Assembly (NCBI GenBank): GCA_025757985.1
Contig: CP107210.1
Location: 2,790,001-2,854,000, forward strand
Source of the DNA: Oscillospiraceae bacterium
GTDB lineage: Bacteria; Bacillota; Clostridia; Oscillospirales; Ruminococcaceae
Direction of reading: 5' to 3'
Length of the DNA stretch: 64,000 bases
A model generated the notes under the pieces. It worked only from the letters and a program-made list of their open reading frames with translations. It was not told the origin of the DNA and made no database searches. Within the stretch, counting starts at the first letter, position 1, and every line of letters begins with the position of its first letter. Positions 1-8,294 of this stretch are shown here, piece by piece. Position numbers and translations under genes: made by a program.

Positions 1-444
1 TACCACCATATTTATAAAGGACAGAACTCCCGTCTGGACGAGCTGCAGGCCGCTTTTCTGGCGGCCAAGCTGCCGCATCTCAATGCCATGAACGCCGAGC
101 GCCGCCGCATCGCCGCGCGCTACCTCGCCGGGATACACAACCCCGCCGTGGCGCTGCCCACCGTGCAGCCCGGCTGTGAGCATGTCTGGCATATCTTTGC
201 CGTGCGCTGCAAGACCCGCGATGCGCTGGAAAAGCATCTGGCAGATCGCGGCATCGGCACGAACAAGCACTACCCGACACCGATCCATCTGCAGGGGGCC
301 TACCGGGAGCTGGGCCTTGCGCAGGGCGCACTGCCGCTGGCAGAGGAGATCTCCGCCACCGAGCTGAGCCTGCCGATGTATTACGGCATGACCGAGGCGC
401 AGGTGCAGGCAGTCATTGACGCCGTGAACGAGTATGAGGGGTAA
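1..444 (+). CDS. DegT/DnrJ/EryC1/StrS sugar aminotransferase, C-terminal part (FdtB-like)
   Basis: The frame is open from the first base, so the gene begins before the window and only about 147 C-terminal residues are present. They show the family's hallmark GQNSRLDELQAAFL segment, then the small C-terminal domain (EHVWHIFAVRC, NKHYPTPIHLQ). Enzymes of this family use PLP to aminate nucleotide-linked keto-sugars. An FdtA-type 3,4-ketoisomerase lies 1.9 kb downstream, so a 3-amino-3,6-dideoxyhexose transaminase is the best inference. The PLP lysine lies outside the window. The next gene starts 3 bases after the stop, so the two are probably co-transcribed. Confidence 0.85.
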   Translation, partial: YHHIYKGQNSRLDELQAAFLAAKLPHLNAMNAERRRIAARYLAGIHNPAVALPTVQPGCEHVWHIFAVRCKTRDALEKHLADRGIGTNKHYPTPIHLQGAYRELGLAQGALPLAEEISATELSLPMYYGMTEAQVQAVIDAVNEYEG

Positions 445-447
445 ACC

Positions 448-1335
448 ATGCCGAAGGTCGGAATCATCATCTCCAATTACAACGGCTGGCAGGACACGCT
501 GGTCTGTCTGGAAAGCCTGCAGCGGCAGACCTTTACCGATTTTGAGATCATCCTGATCGATGACGCCTCGCCCAATGATTCGGTGGCGCAGCTGCAGGAC
601 AAACTGCCGCCGAACACGGTGTTTCTGCCGCAGCAGCGGAATGTCGGCTTTGCGGCGGCCAACAACATCGGGATCCGCCGCGCGCTGGCCGATGGCTGTG
701 ATTTTGCGCTGCTGCTCAACAATGACACGGCCGCACGGCCGGATTTTCTCGAAAAGCTGCTGGCCGAAACCCCGGCCGGGGCGGTCAGCTGCCCGAAGAT
801 GCTGTTTATGGACCCGCCGGACGAGATCTGGTTTGCGGGCGGCGCGCTGGACCCCAAGACCGGCAGGGTGAAGCATTTGGGCGGCCATGAAAAGGACGGC
901 CCGCGCTTTGCGGAGAAAAAGCAGGTCAGCTTTATCACCTTTTGCTGTGTGCTGCTGCCGCGCGCGGTCATTGAACAGGTCGGCTATCTCGATGAAACGC
1001 TGTTTATGTACTGCGAGGATGTCGATTACTGCCTGCGGCTGACCCGCGCGGGCGTGCCGCTGTGGTTTTTGCCCGATGCGGTCATCCACCATAAGGCCGG
1101 CGGCAGTGCCGGCGGTATGCTGTCGGTGTATTACATCACGCGCAACACACTGTATTTGACCTGCAAGGGCAGAAGCACCGCCTATGCAAGGCTGAAAACG
1201 ATTCTGCCGCTCCTCACCGGCGCGGCCCGCTACGCGCTGACAAAGGCGCTTGGACGAAAAAAGGGACGCAGCTACGGCGCGTTCAGAGGCGCCGTGGATT
1301 TCTGGAACGGGAAGATGGGGCGGATGGAAGGATAA
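448..1335 (+). CDS. GT2 family glycosyltransferase (rhamnosyltransferase-like)
   Basis: This 295-residue protein is a cytosolic inverting GT-A glycosyltransferase. It opens with a nucleotide-sugar-binding strand (VGIIISNYNG), has IDDAS near residue 39 and the metal-binding LLNNDTA near residue 90, and carries the acceptor-side ED motif as MYCEDVDYCLRL near residue 190. The NVGFAAANNIGIR segment and the ED-containing loop are typical of rhamnosyltransferase-like GT2 enzymes. The donor sugar cannot be read from sequence. It follows the aminotransferase with almost no gap and probably adds one residue of the glycan exported by the Wzm/Wzt pair downstream. Confidence 0.88.
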   Translation: MPKVGIIISNYNGWQDTLVCLESLQRQTFTDFEIILIDDASPNDSVAQLQDKLPPNTVFLPQQRNVGFAAANNIGIRRALADGCDFALLLNNDTAARPDFLEKLLAETPAGAVSCPKMLFMDPPDEIWFAGGALDPKTGRVKHLGGHEKDGPRFAEKKQVSFITFCCVLLPRAVIEQVGYLDETLFMYCEDVDYCLRLTRAGVPLWFLPDAVIHHKAGGSAGGMLSVYYITRNTLYLTCKGRSTAYARLKTILPLLTGAARYALTKALGRKKGRSYGAFRGAVDFWNGKMGRMEG

Positions 1336-1401
1336 GCAGCGGCAAACCTGACGGGGCATCGCTGCCTTTAGTACATTTGTGAAGCCGAAAGGAGGCCCAC
1401 T

Positions 1402-2346
1402 GTGCCGCAACTCACCATCGTCATCCTGCAATACCGCCCGGACGCCGGGGCGCTGCGGCGCACACTGGCGGCACTGGCCATGCAGGACACCCGCGATTTC
1501 GCCGTGGTGCTGGGGGATGACGGTTCACCGCAGGATTATTTTGCCGAGAGCCGCGCATATCTTGCAGCCCACGGCATCACCGATGTGCAGACCGTCAAGC
1601 TGATGCCGAACGGCGGCACTGTGAAAAACATGCAGAACGCCCTGTGTGCAGTCACCACCCGGTGGGTGCTGACCCTTTCGCCGGGAGATTTCCTCTATGA
1701 CAGTGAAACGCTGCGCTGGTGGCTCGGCCGCCTGCAGGCAGATGCGCCGCGCGTGGCCTTCGGCCGGCAGGCCTACTTTGCGCCGGGCAGCGACCCGCAC
1801 CCGGTTCCGGGCGAGACCCCCTTTGACCGTACCCCCTACGACCCGGCGCACTACGATGCAAGGACCGTCCGCCGCAATCTGCTGCTCTATGATGACGGCA
1901 TCAGCGGCGCGGGCCTTGTGTATGAGCGGGCGCTGCTGCAGACCGCGATGGATACAATGGCCGGGCGCGTCCGCTTGGCGGAGGATTTTTCGCTGCGGAT
2001 GTTCGCCGTGCAGGGGATACAGATCACCCGCTATGACCGCCTGACCGTCTGGTATGAGTACGGCGGCGGTGTTTCGACCGATGCCCGCGCCCGTGAGCGG
2101 ATGCTGGGCGAATGGCGCGCCATGCTTGCGCTGCTGCGGGAGAAGTTCCCCCGCGACCTCACGGTGCGGCTGGCCTATGAATACTACTTCAATGACCGCA
2201 GGAAATCCCGGCTGGTCCGGGGGCTGGTCGGGCGGCTCATCGTGCCGCAGAGCGCCCCCTTCAAAAAAGCGCAGCGTGCATGGACCCCGCCCACAAACGG
2301 CGACATAACCATCCTGCGCGCCATCTGCGCGTTTGCGGAAAAGTGA
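1402..2346 (+). CDS. GT2-like glycosyltransferase, GTG start
   Basis: The 314-residue protein starts at GTG behind the ribosome site AAAGGAGG at 1388-1395. Its N-terminus (LTIVILQYRPDAGALRRTLAALAMQD) and GDDGS motif near residue 37 are those of GT-A family 2 enzymes. The usual DxD position reads LSPGDFLYD near residue 95, a weaker version of the motif. The C-terminal third has a LAEDFSLRM segment in the place of the acceptor-side ED motif. The 66-base gap from the previous gene shows no terminator. Substrate is unknown. Confidence 0.75.
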   Translation: MPQLTIVILQYRPDAGALRRTLAALAMQDTRDFAVVLGDDGSPQDYFAESRAYLAAHGITDVQTVKLMPNGGTVKNMQNALCAVTTRWVLTLSPGDFLYDSETLRWWLGRLQADAPRVAFGRQAYFAPGSDPHPVPGETPFDRTPYDPAHYDARTVRRNLLLYDDGISGAGLVYERALLQTAMDTMAGRVRLAEDFSLRMFAVQGIQITRYDRLTVWYEYGGGVSTDARARERMLGEWRAMLALLREKFPRDLTVRLAYEYYFNDRRKSRLVRGLVGRLIVPQSAPFKKAQRAWTPPTNGDITILRAICAFAEK

Positions 2347-2360
2347 GAAAGGCGTCCACT

Positions 2361-2765
2361 ATGATTATCCAGACAATCCATATGAAAAGCGTCACGGCGG
2401 AAGGACAGGGAACGCTCTCGGTATTTGAGGGCAGCCGCGATGTGCCGTTTGACATCAAGCGCATCTACTATATCCACGGTGCGCCGCAGGGCACCCAGCG
2501 CGGCGGCCATGCCCACAAGGCACTGCGGCAGGTGCTGTGGTGCCCCTACGGCAGCATCCTGATCCGGTTGGACGATGGTCACGAAAAGAGCGAAGTCCTG
2601 CTCAACGATCCCGCCAAGGGGCTGATCGTCGAGCATAATATGTGGCGGGAGATGATCTGGCAGCAGGAAAACTCTGTGCTTTGTGTTGCCGCGGATTCCT
2701 ACTACGAGGCAGAGGATTATATCCGGGATTATGATGAGTTTATCCGGTGGGTGGAAGAAGAATGA
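2361..2765 (+). CDS. fdtA: FdtA/QdtA-type dTDP-4-keto-6-deoxyglucose 3,4-ketoisomerase (cupin)
   Basis: The ATG at 2361 is preferred over upstream starts that would run inside the previous gene; GAGAAAGG lies just before it. The 134-residue protein is a single WxcM/FdtA cupin barrel with the conserved RGGHAHKALRQ metal/active-site segment near residue 50 and a SVLCVAADSYYEAEDYIRDY tail. Family members move the keto group of dTDP-4-keto-6-deoxyglucose from C4 to C3, which an FdtB-type aminotransferase then aminates. FdtA and QdtA differ in product stereochemistry (galacto or gluco), which I cannot assign. The stop overlaps the start of the next gene (ATGA). Confidence 0.85.
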   Translation: MIIQTIHMKSVTAEGQGTLSVFEGSRDVPFDIKRIYYIHGAPQGTQRGGHAHKALRQVLWCPYGSILIRLDDGHEKSEVLLNDPAKGLIVEHNMWREMIWQQENSVLCVAADSYYEAEDYIRDYDEFIRWVEEE

Positions 2766-3235
2766 TGCAGCTTCGTTGTTTACAGCCGCAGGATGCCCCC
2801 CTCATGCTGGAATGGATGCATGATCCGGACGCGGTGCGGTATATGCGTGCTGATTTTTCAGGCATGACGCTTGCGGATTGTGAGCGCTTTATTGCTGCGG
2901 CACAGCAGGATACCCCCAGTCTCCACCGCGCGGTGGCAGATGGGGCGGGTATTTATCAGGGAACGGTAAGCCTGAAAAACCGCGATGCAGACCGTGGGGA
3001 GGCTGAGTTTGCCATTGCGGTGCGGCGCTGTGCCATGGGCCATGGTGTGGCCGCATGGGGAATGCAGGCAATTTTGCAGCTCGGCTTTTCGCAGCTGGGG
3101 CTGCGCCGTATCTACTGGTGCGTTGCTCCGCAGAATGTGCGGGCCTGCCGTTTTTATGCAAAGCAGGGATATACCCCCCTCAAGCCGGAGCCGGACGAAA
3201 ACGGTCTGCTCTGGTTTGAGGTGTTGAACGGATAA
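2762..3235 (+). CDS. GNAT family N-acetyltransferase
   Basis: About 157 residues with the RimJ/RimL-type GNAT fold: N-terminal LRCLQPQDAPLMLEWMHDPD, a central acetyl-CoA-binding region around AIAVRRCAMGHGVAAWGMQA, and the C-terminal RRIYWCVAPQNVRACRFYAK segment typical of the family. The start ATG at 2762 overlaps the fdtA stop (an ATG at 2765 is equally possible), with GGAAGAAG upstream. The translational coupling suggests that it acylates the amino-sugar made by the FdtA/FdtB pair, in place of the hexapeptide-repeat FdtC of other bacteria. That role is inference; RimL-like proteins also modify other amines. Confidence 0.82.
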   Translation: MMQLRCLQPQDAPLMLEWMHDPDAVRYMRADFSGMTLADCERFIAAAQQDTPSLHRAVADGAGIYQGTVSLKNRDADRGEAEFAIAVRRCAMGHGVAAWGMQAILQLGFSQLGLRRIYWCVAPQNVRACRFYAKQGYTPLKPEPDENGLLWFEVLNG

Positions 3236-3245
3236 GGAGTTTGTC

Positions 3246-4307
3246 ATGCAGCAGCCCAAGGTCAGTGTACTGATCTCATTCTACAATTTGGCACCGTATG
3301 TGGATCAGACAATGGAAAGCGTCCTTGCCCAGAAAACGGATTTCCCGGTCGAAATCCTCTGCGCGGATGATGGCTCCGAGGACGGGACCGTAGAGCTCCT
3401 GCGCGGTTGGGAAAAAAGATACCCCGACCGTGTGCGGGTATTCGTTATGGACCGCATACCGGGCAAAAAATATGAGGGCAATGAGCGCATCCAGCGGATG
3501 AACGCAATCCGTGGGCGGCTTTTCTATGAGGCAAAGGGGCAGTATGTCTGCTATCTGGACGGCGATGACTTTTATACCGATGACCGCAAGCTGCAGAAGC
3601 AGGCGGATATTCTGGATGCAGACACTGCGCACAGATATGTGGCCTGCGGCCACAACGGCTGCTATTACTGGGAAAGCACCGGCAGGACACAGCCCATCGA
3701 AAAGCCTGTCCGGGAGTGTGCGCTGACGGCCAGAGAGTATTGGAGCTTTTTCTATATCCACACCAATGCCATGATGTTCCGCAATGTCGGGCTGCAGGGG
3801 ATAGATCCTTACACCAGCGGCGTGCAGATCATTGACAATATGCTGACCTATATGTTCCTGCCCTACGGCGGGGTCTACTATCTGCCGGACTGCATGTTCA
3901 ACTACCGCCAGATCGAGGGCAGCACCTACCACCGCCGCAGCGTCTATCAAAACTATATCTTAAACGCGCTGATGCTTTACCAGCAAAAGGCCATACTGCG
4001 CGGGCTTTTCGGCGCGGGACTGGTGCGGACTGTGTACGAGTACACCCAGCTGTTTGAAAACCGCCGCGACCCCAAGCTGACGGAGGAGGCTAAGACCTAC
4101 CTGCCGAACATTGACCGCTACCGTGCGGGCCGGCTGCGCCGCATTGTGAACTATAACAATGAAAATGCGCTGTCTCGCCTTTGGTGTGAGATCGAGAATC
4201 CGTTCTGGTTCTTTGTGACGAAAGTCTGCCGCCATTATATTTGGAAGCCGCATGTTCGCGCATTGCTGGAGGAAGCACGCGCAAAAACCAAAAAAGGGGA
4301 GTGCTGA
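3246..4307 (+). CDS. GT2 family glycosyltransferase
   Basis: The 353-residue protein has an N-terminal GT-A domain: VSVLISFYNLAPYVDQTMES, then CADDGSEDGT near residue 41 and a clear DxD as YLDGDDFY near residue 102. The C-terminal third is probably acceptor-specific and has no recognised domain. GGAG precedes the ATG by a short gap. It sits between the GNAT gene and the ATP-grasp gene with gaps of 10 and 3 bases, so it belongs to the same transcript. Donor and linkage cannot be assigned. Confidence 0.87.
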   Translation: MQQPKVSVLISFYNLAPYVDQTMESVLAQKTDFPVEILCADDGSEDGTVELLRGWEKRYPDRVRVFVMDRIPGKKYEGNERIQRMNAIRGRLFYEAKGQYVCYLDGDDFYTDDRKLQKQADILDADTAHRYVACGHNGCYYWESTGRTQPIEKPVRECALTAREYWSFFYIHTNAMMFRNVGLQGIDPYTSGVQIIDNMLTYMFLPYGGVYYLPDCMFNYRQIEGSTYHRRSVYQNYILNALMLYQQKAILRGLFGAGLVRTVYEYTQLFENRRDPKLTEEAKTYLPNIDRYRAGRLRRIVNYNNENALSRLWCEIENPFWFFVTKVCRHYIWKPHVRALLEEARAKTKKGEC

Positions 4308-4310
4308 AGC

Positions 4311-5417
4311 ATGGAAGATATGAAGGAACTGACCGCGGAGGAGCAGGCCGACATCCTGCGCCATGAGCTGGAAGCTGTCTACGGCTCGTCATCGTACAGG
4401 ATCGGCCGCGCCGTGACCTGGCTGCCCCGCAATGCAAAGCGCGGCCTGAAATATCTTTTGCACAACGGCCCGATTATCAGCGCAAAATATATCTATACCT
4501 ATGCAAAGTATCATAAAATCGCAAACAAAAACTATGCCTACTGGGCCTGCCTGCAGGAAAAAGACTATCCGGCGGCATTGAAGCAATGGTTTTTGGAGAA
4601 TAACTACACCCACACGCCGCTTGATCTGGAGCATCCCAAGACCTTCAGCGAAAAGACCCAATGGATGAAAATTTACGGAGGGCTAAACAAGCAGCAGGAC
4701 CTTGTGGATAAGTATGCTGTCCGCGCGTGGGTCAAGGAGAAGATCGGCGAGGAGTACCTCATTCCGCTGCTGGGCGTCTGGGATCGCTTTGACCAGATCG
4801 ACTTTGACAAGTTGCCCGATAAGTTTATGCTCAAAACGAACCACGGTGCGGGCTGGAACTATCCTGTGCCGGATAAATCGAAGCTGGATAAGGAAGATGC
4901 AAAGAAAAAGTTTGATCTATGGACAAAATTGAACTTTACCTACTACCTCGGCGGACTGGAATTGCAGTATGAGCATATCAAGCCCAAAATTTTGGCCGAG
5001 CAGTTTATTGAGAATGACGGCGGAGATCTGTACGATTATAAGTTCTGTTGCTTTGATGGCGAGCCGAAAGTCATCATCTACATCATGAATCGTTATGTCG
5101 ATGCCGATGAGCGGATTGTCTGCTTTGATACGGACTGGAATTTGCTGCCCTTCAACATTTTCACCCCGCTGGAGCAGCCTGATGACATCCCGCGTCCGAA
5201 AAATCTGGAAAAGATGGTTGAGATCGCCCGCACTTTGAGCAAGGGATTCCCTTTTGTGCGCGTTGATCTATATGCATTGAATGATGGCTCCATCAAATTC
5301 GGAGAGATGACCTTTACGACCTATAGCGGTATTGCGCCGTGGCATCCGGCGGACGCCAACGCCTACATGGGCAGTCTGATTCATCTGCCCGGCGTCGACG
5401 ATGAAGGAGACAAGTAA
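4311..5417 (+). CDS. TupA-like ATP-grasp protein
   Basis: This 368-residue protein matches the TupA-like ATP-grasp family, named after the teichuronopeptide biosynthesis protein of alkaliphilic Bacillus. Recognisable pieces are LEHPKTFSEKTQWMKIYGG near residue 105, the DKYAVRAWVKEKIGEEYLIP lead-in, KFMLKTNHGAGWN as the nucleotide-binding loop, and DYKFCCFDGEPKVI followed by VRVDLYALNDGSIKFGEMTF near the C-terminus (metal-binding Asp/Glu). ATP-grasp enzymes join a carboxylate to an amine, so attachment of an amino acid to the glycan is plausible but unproven. An ATG at 4320 is an alternative start. The next gene begins directly after the stop. Confidence 0.85.
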   Translation: MEDMKELTAEEQADILRHELEAVYGSSSYRIGRAVTWLPRNAKRGLKYLLHNGPIISAKYIYTYAKYHKIANKNYAYWACLQEKDYPAALKQWFLENNYTHTPLDLEHPKTFSEKTQWMKIYGGLNKQQDLVDKYAVRAWVKEKIGEEYLIPLLGVWDRFDQIDFDKLPDKFMLKTNHGAGWNYPVPDKSKLDKEDAKKKFDLWTKLNFTYYLGGLELQYEHIKPKILAEQFIENDGGDLYDYKFCCFDGEPKVIIYIMNRYVDADERIVCFDTDWNLLPFNIFTPLEQPDDIPRPKNLEKMVEIARTLSKGFPFVRVDLYALNDGSIKFGEMTFTTYSGIAPWHPADANAYMGSLIHLPGVDDEGDK

Positions 5418-6392
5418 ATGCCGACTGTCAGCATTGTAGTGCCGGTCTACAAGGCGGAAAAAACGCTGGACGCCTGTGTAGAGAGTATACTCGCCCAGAC
5501 CTTTTCCGACTTTGAGCTTCTGCTTATTGACGATGCCAGCCCTGACCGCTGCCCGCAGATGTGCGATGCATGGGCAGAAAAAGACCCCCGCATCCATGCG
5601 CTGCACCCGGCCAAGACCGGCCCGGGTCCGTCCGGCGCACGCAATGCGGGGCTGGATGCCGCAGCGGCGCCCTGGATCACGATGGTGGACAGCGATGACA
5701 CGGTTGCGCCGGACCTGCTGGAAACACTTCTGGCAGGTGCAGAGCGCACCGGCGCGGAGCTGGTGCTTTGCAACTGTTGCCCCGTGACAGAGGACGGCGC
5801 ACGGCACCCGCTGCCGGAAAACGAGCGTTTTACAGAGGAAACGCTGCTCGGGGTGGAAGCCTTCTGGGACGCCTTCGGCACGCCATGGATCAACCAGTTC
5901 ACCGGCACGGCGCACAGGCTGTACGCCGCCCGGCTGTTTGCGCATGCCCGCTACCCGCTGGGCATGCTGCATGAGGATTACTACCTGCTGCCCGACCTTA
6001 TCGCGGGCTGCACAAGGATCGCCTGCCTGCCCTATACGGGCTACTATGTCCTGCGCCATGCAGGCAGCATCACGGACGGTGCCAGACACGAGGTGCGTTT
6101 GGCGATGACCCGGGGGGATATCCACCGGGCAGAGTATTTTCTGGCGAACGGCTGGTACGACCGCGCCGAGGGGGCGCTGACCGATGCGGCGCTCTTCCTG
6201 CACAGCAATAAGCATGCCTATGACCTGACAAAGCCCGGCCACCGGGCAGAGTTTGCCGAAACCAAGCGGGAGCTGTGCCGTGTCTATGATGCACTGGCGG
6301 CGCAAAAGGGCGCAGCATCGCTGAAGCTGCGCGCTGCCGCCCTGCACATCGGCCTGCCGGTGTTTGCGGGCTATCTGAAAGCACGGCGGTAA
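5418..6392 (+). CDS. GT2 family glycosyltransferase (tandem copy 1)
   Basis: The 324-residue GT-A glycosyltransferase begins MPTVSIVVPVYKAEKTLDAC, with DDASPDRCPQMCDAWAEKD near residue 40 and the DxD-containing VDSDDTVAPD near residue 93. It closely resembles the next gene over the first 100 residues and in the C-terminal layout (LFxHxRYPLGMLHEDYYLLP against the neighbour's KRYEDQFLLPYLL), so the two arose by tandem duplication. Its start abuts the stop of the ATP-grasp gene with AAGGAG just upstream. Substrate unknown. Confidence 0.87.
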   Translation: MPTVSIVVPVYKAEKTLDACVESILAQTFSDFELLLIDDASPDRCPQMCDAWAEKDPRIHALHPAKTGPGPSGARNAGLDAAAAPWITMVDSDDTVAPDLLETLLAGAERTGAELVLCNCCPVTEDGARHPLPENERFTEETLLGVEAFWDAFGTPWINQFTGTAHRLYAARLFAHARYPLGMLHEDYYLLPDLIAGCTRIACLPYTGYYVLRHAGSITDGARHEVRLAMTRGDIHRAEYFLANGWYDRAEGALTDAALFLHSNKHAYDLTKPGHRAEFAETKRELCRVYDALAAQKGAASLKLRAAALHIGLPVFAGYLKARR

Positions 6393-6419
6393 ACGCCGAC
6401 CAACAAAAAGGAGCTTCCC

Positions 6420-7409
6420 ATGCCGACTGTCAGCGTCATTATCCCGGTCTATAAGGTGGAACGCTACCTAGATGCCTGCGTTGAAAGCGTCATCGGCCAG
6501 ACCTACACTGATCTTGAGATACTGCTGGTCGATGATGGAAGCCCCGATTGCTGCCCGGCGATGTGTGATGCCTGGGCAGAAAAGGACCCACGCATCAGGG
6601 TCATACACCGCAAAAACGGCGGTCTTTCCGCTGCGCGCAACACCGGCATTGAGGCGGCAAGCGGCGAATTTCTGATTTTTGCGGACAGCGATGACCGGAT
6701 GGAACCGGATGCCGTCCGCCGCGCGGTGGAGGCTCAGCGGAAATATGACGCTGACCTCGTGCTGTACAATCTGACCTATGTGGACGAGGAAAACCGTCCG
6801 CTCCCGCAGCCGGATTTCAGCGGCTTCCGGGATGAGGTCCTGTGCGAGGACGAGGTCTGGGCGCGCTATTTTGCGCTGGCCGAAACACGGATCTACTATG
6901 TGGTCGCATGGAATAAGCTGTACCGACGCAGCCTTTTCCGCACGCTGCGCTATGCGCCCGGCAAGCGGTATGAGGATCAGTTTCTGCTGCCGTATCTGCT
7001 CGGGCAGTGCGGGACCATCGTCTGCCTTGCCTATCCGGGCTATCGTTATGTGCAGCGCAAGGGCAGCATCATGGCAGCGGGGTCGAGCCGTAACTATCTG
7101 GATCGGCCTGAATTTCTGCTGGAATGGACAGCTTGCTTTGCCCGGCGGGGGGACTGCCTGCGGGCAGAGGGCCTGCTGAACGATGCCATCGACAATCTGG
7201 CGGAAAAGCAGCGCTTTGATTTGACCACCCCGGCCCAGCAGGCCCGCTACCGCGCCGCCTGCCGCGGCTGTGCGGATGCCTACCGCCTTCTGGCCCGCAC
7301 TACAGGGCAGCGCAGCATGTGGCTGCGGGCTGCGTTGCTGCGCATGGGTCTGCCGGTGTACAAGGCCTTTCTGCGGCATAAGGGCAAGGCGGCATCGCCT
7401 AAAAACTAA
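6420..7409 (+). CDS. GT2 family glycosyltransferase (tandem copy 2)
   Basis: The 329-residue paralogue of the preceding gene starts MPTVSVIIPVYKVERYLDAC, carries DDGSPDCCPAMCDAWAEKD near residue 40, the canonical NGGLSAARNTGIEAASGE segment near residue 67 and the metal-binding FADSDDRMEPD near residue 93. It keeps the consensus GT2 NGGLSAARN sequence, which the upstream copy has changed to GPGPSGARN. The copies may therefore use different donors or acceptors. AAAAGGAG lies 7 bases before the ATG. It leads directly into the ABC exporter genes. Confidence 0.88.
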   Translation: MPTVSVIIPVYKVERYLDACVESVIGQTYTDLEILLVDDGSPDCCPAMCDAWAEKDPRIRVIHRKNGGLSAARNTGIEAASGEFLIFADSDDRMEPDAVRRAVEAQRKYDADLVLYNLTYVDEENRPLPQPDFSGFRDEVLCEDEVWARYFALAETRIYYVVAWNKLYRRSLFRTLRYAPGKRYEDQFLLPYLLGQCGTIVCLAYPGYRYVQRKGSIMAAGSSRNYLDRPEFLLEWTACFARRGDCLRAEGLLNDAIDNLAEKQRFDLTTPAQQARYRAACRGCADAYRLLARTTGQRSMWLRAALLRMGLPVYKAFLRHKGKAASPKN

Positions 7410-7423
7410 AGGAGCTTTCGCGC

Positions 7424-8281
7424 ATGGAAAAATCACAACTGGAAAATTATCATGTTCACTACGGCCCGGCTCAGGGCTGGAGTCAGGTGGACCTGCATGA
7501 GCTGTGGCGCTACAAGGATCTGATCTGGCTGTTTGTCAAGCGCGACTTCAATGTCATGTATAAGCAGACCGTGCTGGGCCCGGCGTGGATTCTGATCAAC
7601 CCGCTGCTGTCCACGGCTATGTACTGCGTTATGTTCGGCGTAATCGCCCAACTGTCCACGGACGGTGTGCCGCAGATCCTTTTTTATCTGGCCGGCACGG
7701 CGCTGTGGGGCTTTTTTGCGGCCTGCATCAACAAGGTGTCGGGTACCTTTACAACGAACTCCAACATCTTCAGCAAGGTGTATTTTCCGCGGCTGGCGAT
7801 GCCGCTCTCCACGATGCTGTCAGGCTTGATCAACTTTCTTGTGCAGTTTGTCCTGTTTTTTGCCCTGCTGCTTGTCTATCTTGCCAAGGGCGAGGTCAGC
7901 CCGCAGTGGGCGCTGATGCCGCTGGCAGTGCCGCTGGTGCTGCAGGTCGGTCTGCTGGGGCTGGGCTGCGGCGTTATCGTGTCGAGCCTGACCACCCGCT
8001 ACCGCGATCTGATGGTCGTGGTGACCTTCGGCGTGCAGCTCTGGATGTACGGCTCGCCGGTGGTCTATCCGCTGTCGATGATCGAAAACCCGCTGCTGCG
8101 CGGCGTCATGATCGCCAACCCCATGACCGCACCGATGGAGACCTTCCGGTATATCTTCTTCGGCAGTGGGCAGGTGACGGGCGTGATGTGGGCGGCATCG
8201 CTGGCATGGACGGCGGTGCTGCTGGTGCTGGGTCTGTCGCTTTTCAGCAAGGTCGAAAAGACCTTTGTCGATACCGTATAA
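7424..8281 (+). CDS. ABC-2 type glycan exporter, membrane subunit (Wzm-like)
   Basis: The 285-residue integral membrane protein has about six hydrophobic segments. The cytosolic N-terminus ends in the ABC-2 signature region LWLFVKRDFNVMYKQTVLGPAWIL, typical of Wzm/TagG permeases. With the ATPase encoded next it would flip or export an undecaprenyl-linked polysaccharide or teichoic-acid-like polymer across the membrane. AAAGGAG precedes the start by 9 bases. The gene is downstream of the glycosyltransferases and 13 bases ahead of its ATPase partner, the usual order in ABC-dependent capsule and O-antigen loci. Confidence 0.92.
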   Translation: MEKSQLENYHVHYGPAQGWSQVDLHELWRYKDLIWLFVKRDFNVMYKQTVLGPAWILINPLLSTAMYCVMFGVIAQLSTDGVPQILFYLAGTALWGFFAACINKVSGTFTTNSNIFSKVYFPRLAMPLSTMLSGLINFLVQFVLFFALLLVYLAKGEVSPQWALMPLAVPLVLQVGLLGLGCGVIVSSLTTRYRDLMVVVTFGVQLWMYGSPVVYPLSMIENPLLRGVMIANPMTAPMETFRYIFFGSGQVTGVMWAASLAWTAVLLVLGLSLFSKVEKTFVDTV

Positions 8282-8294
8282 GGGGGCGCGTGTG

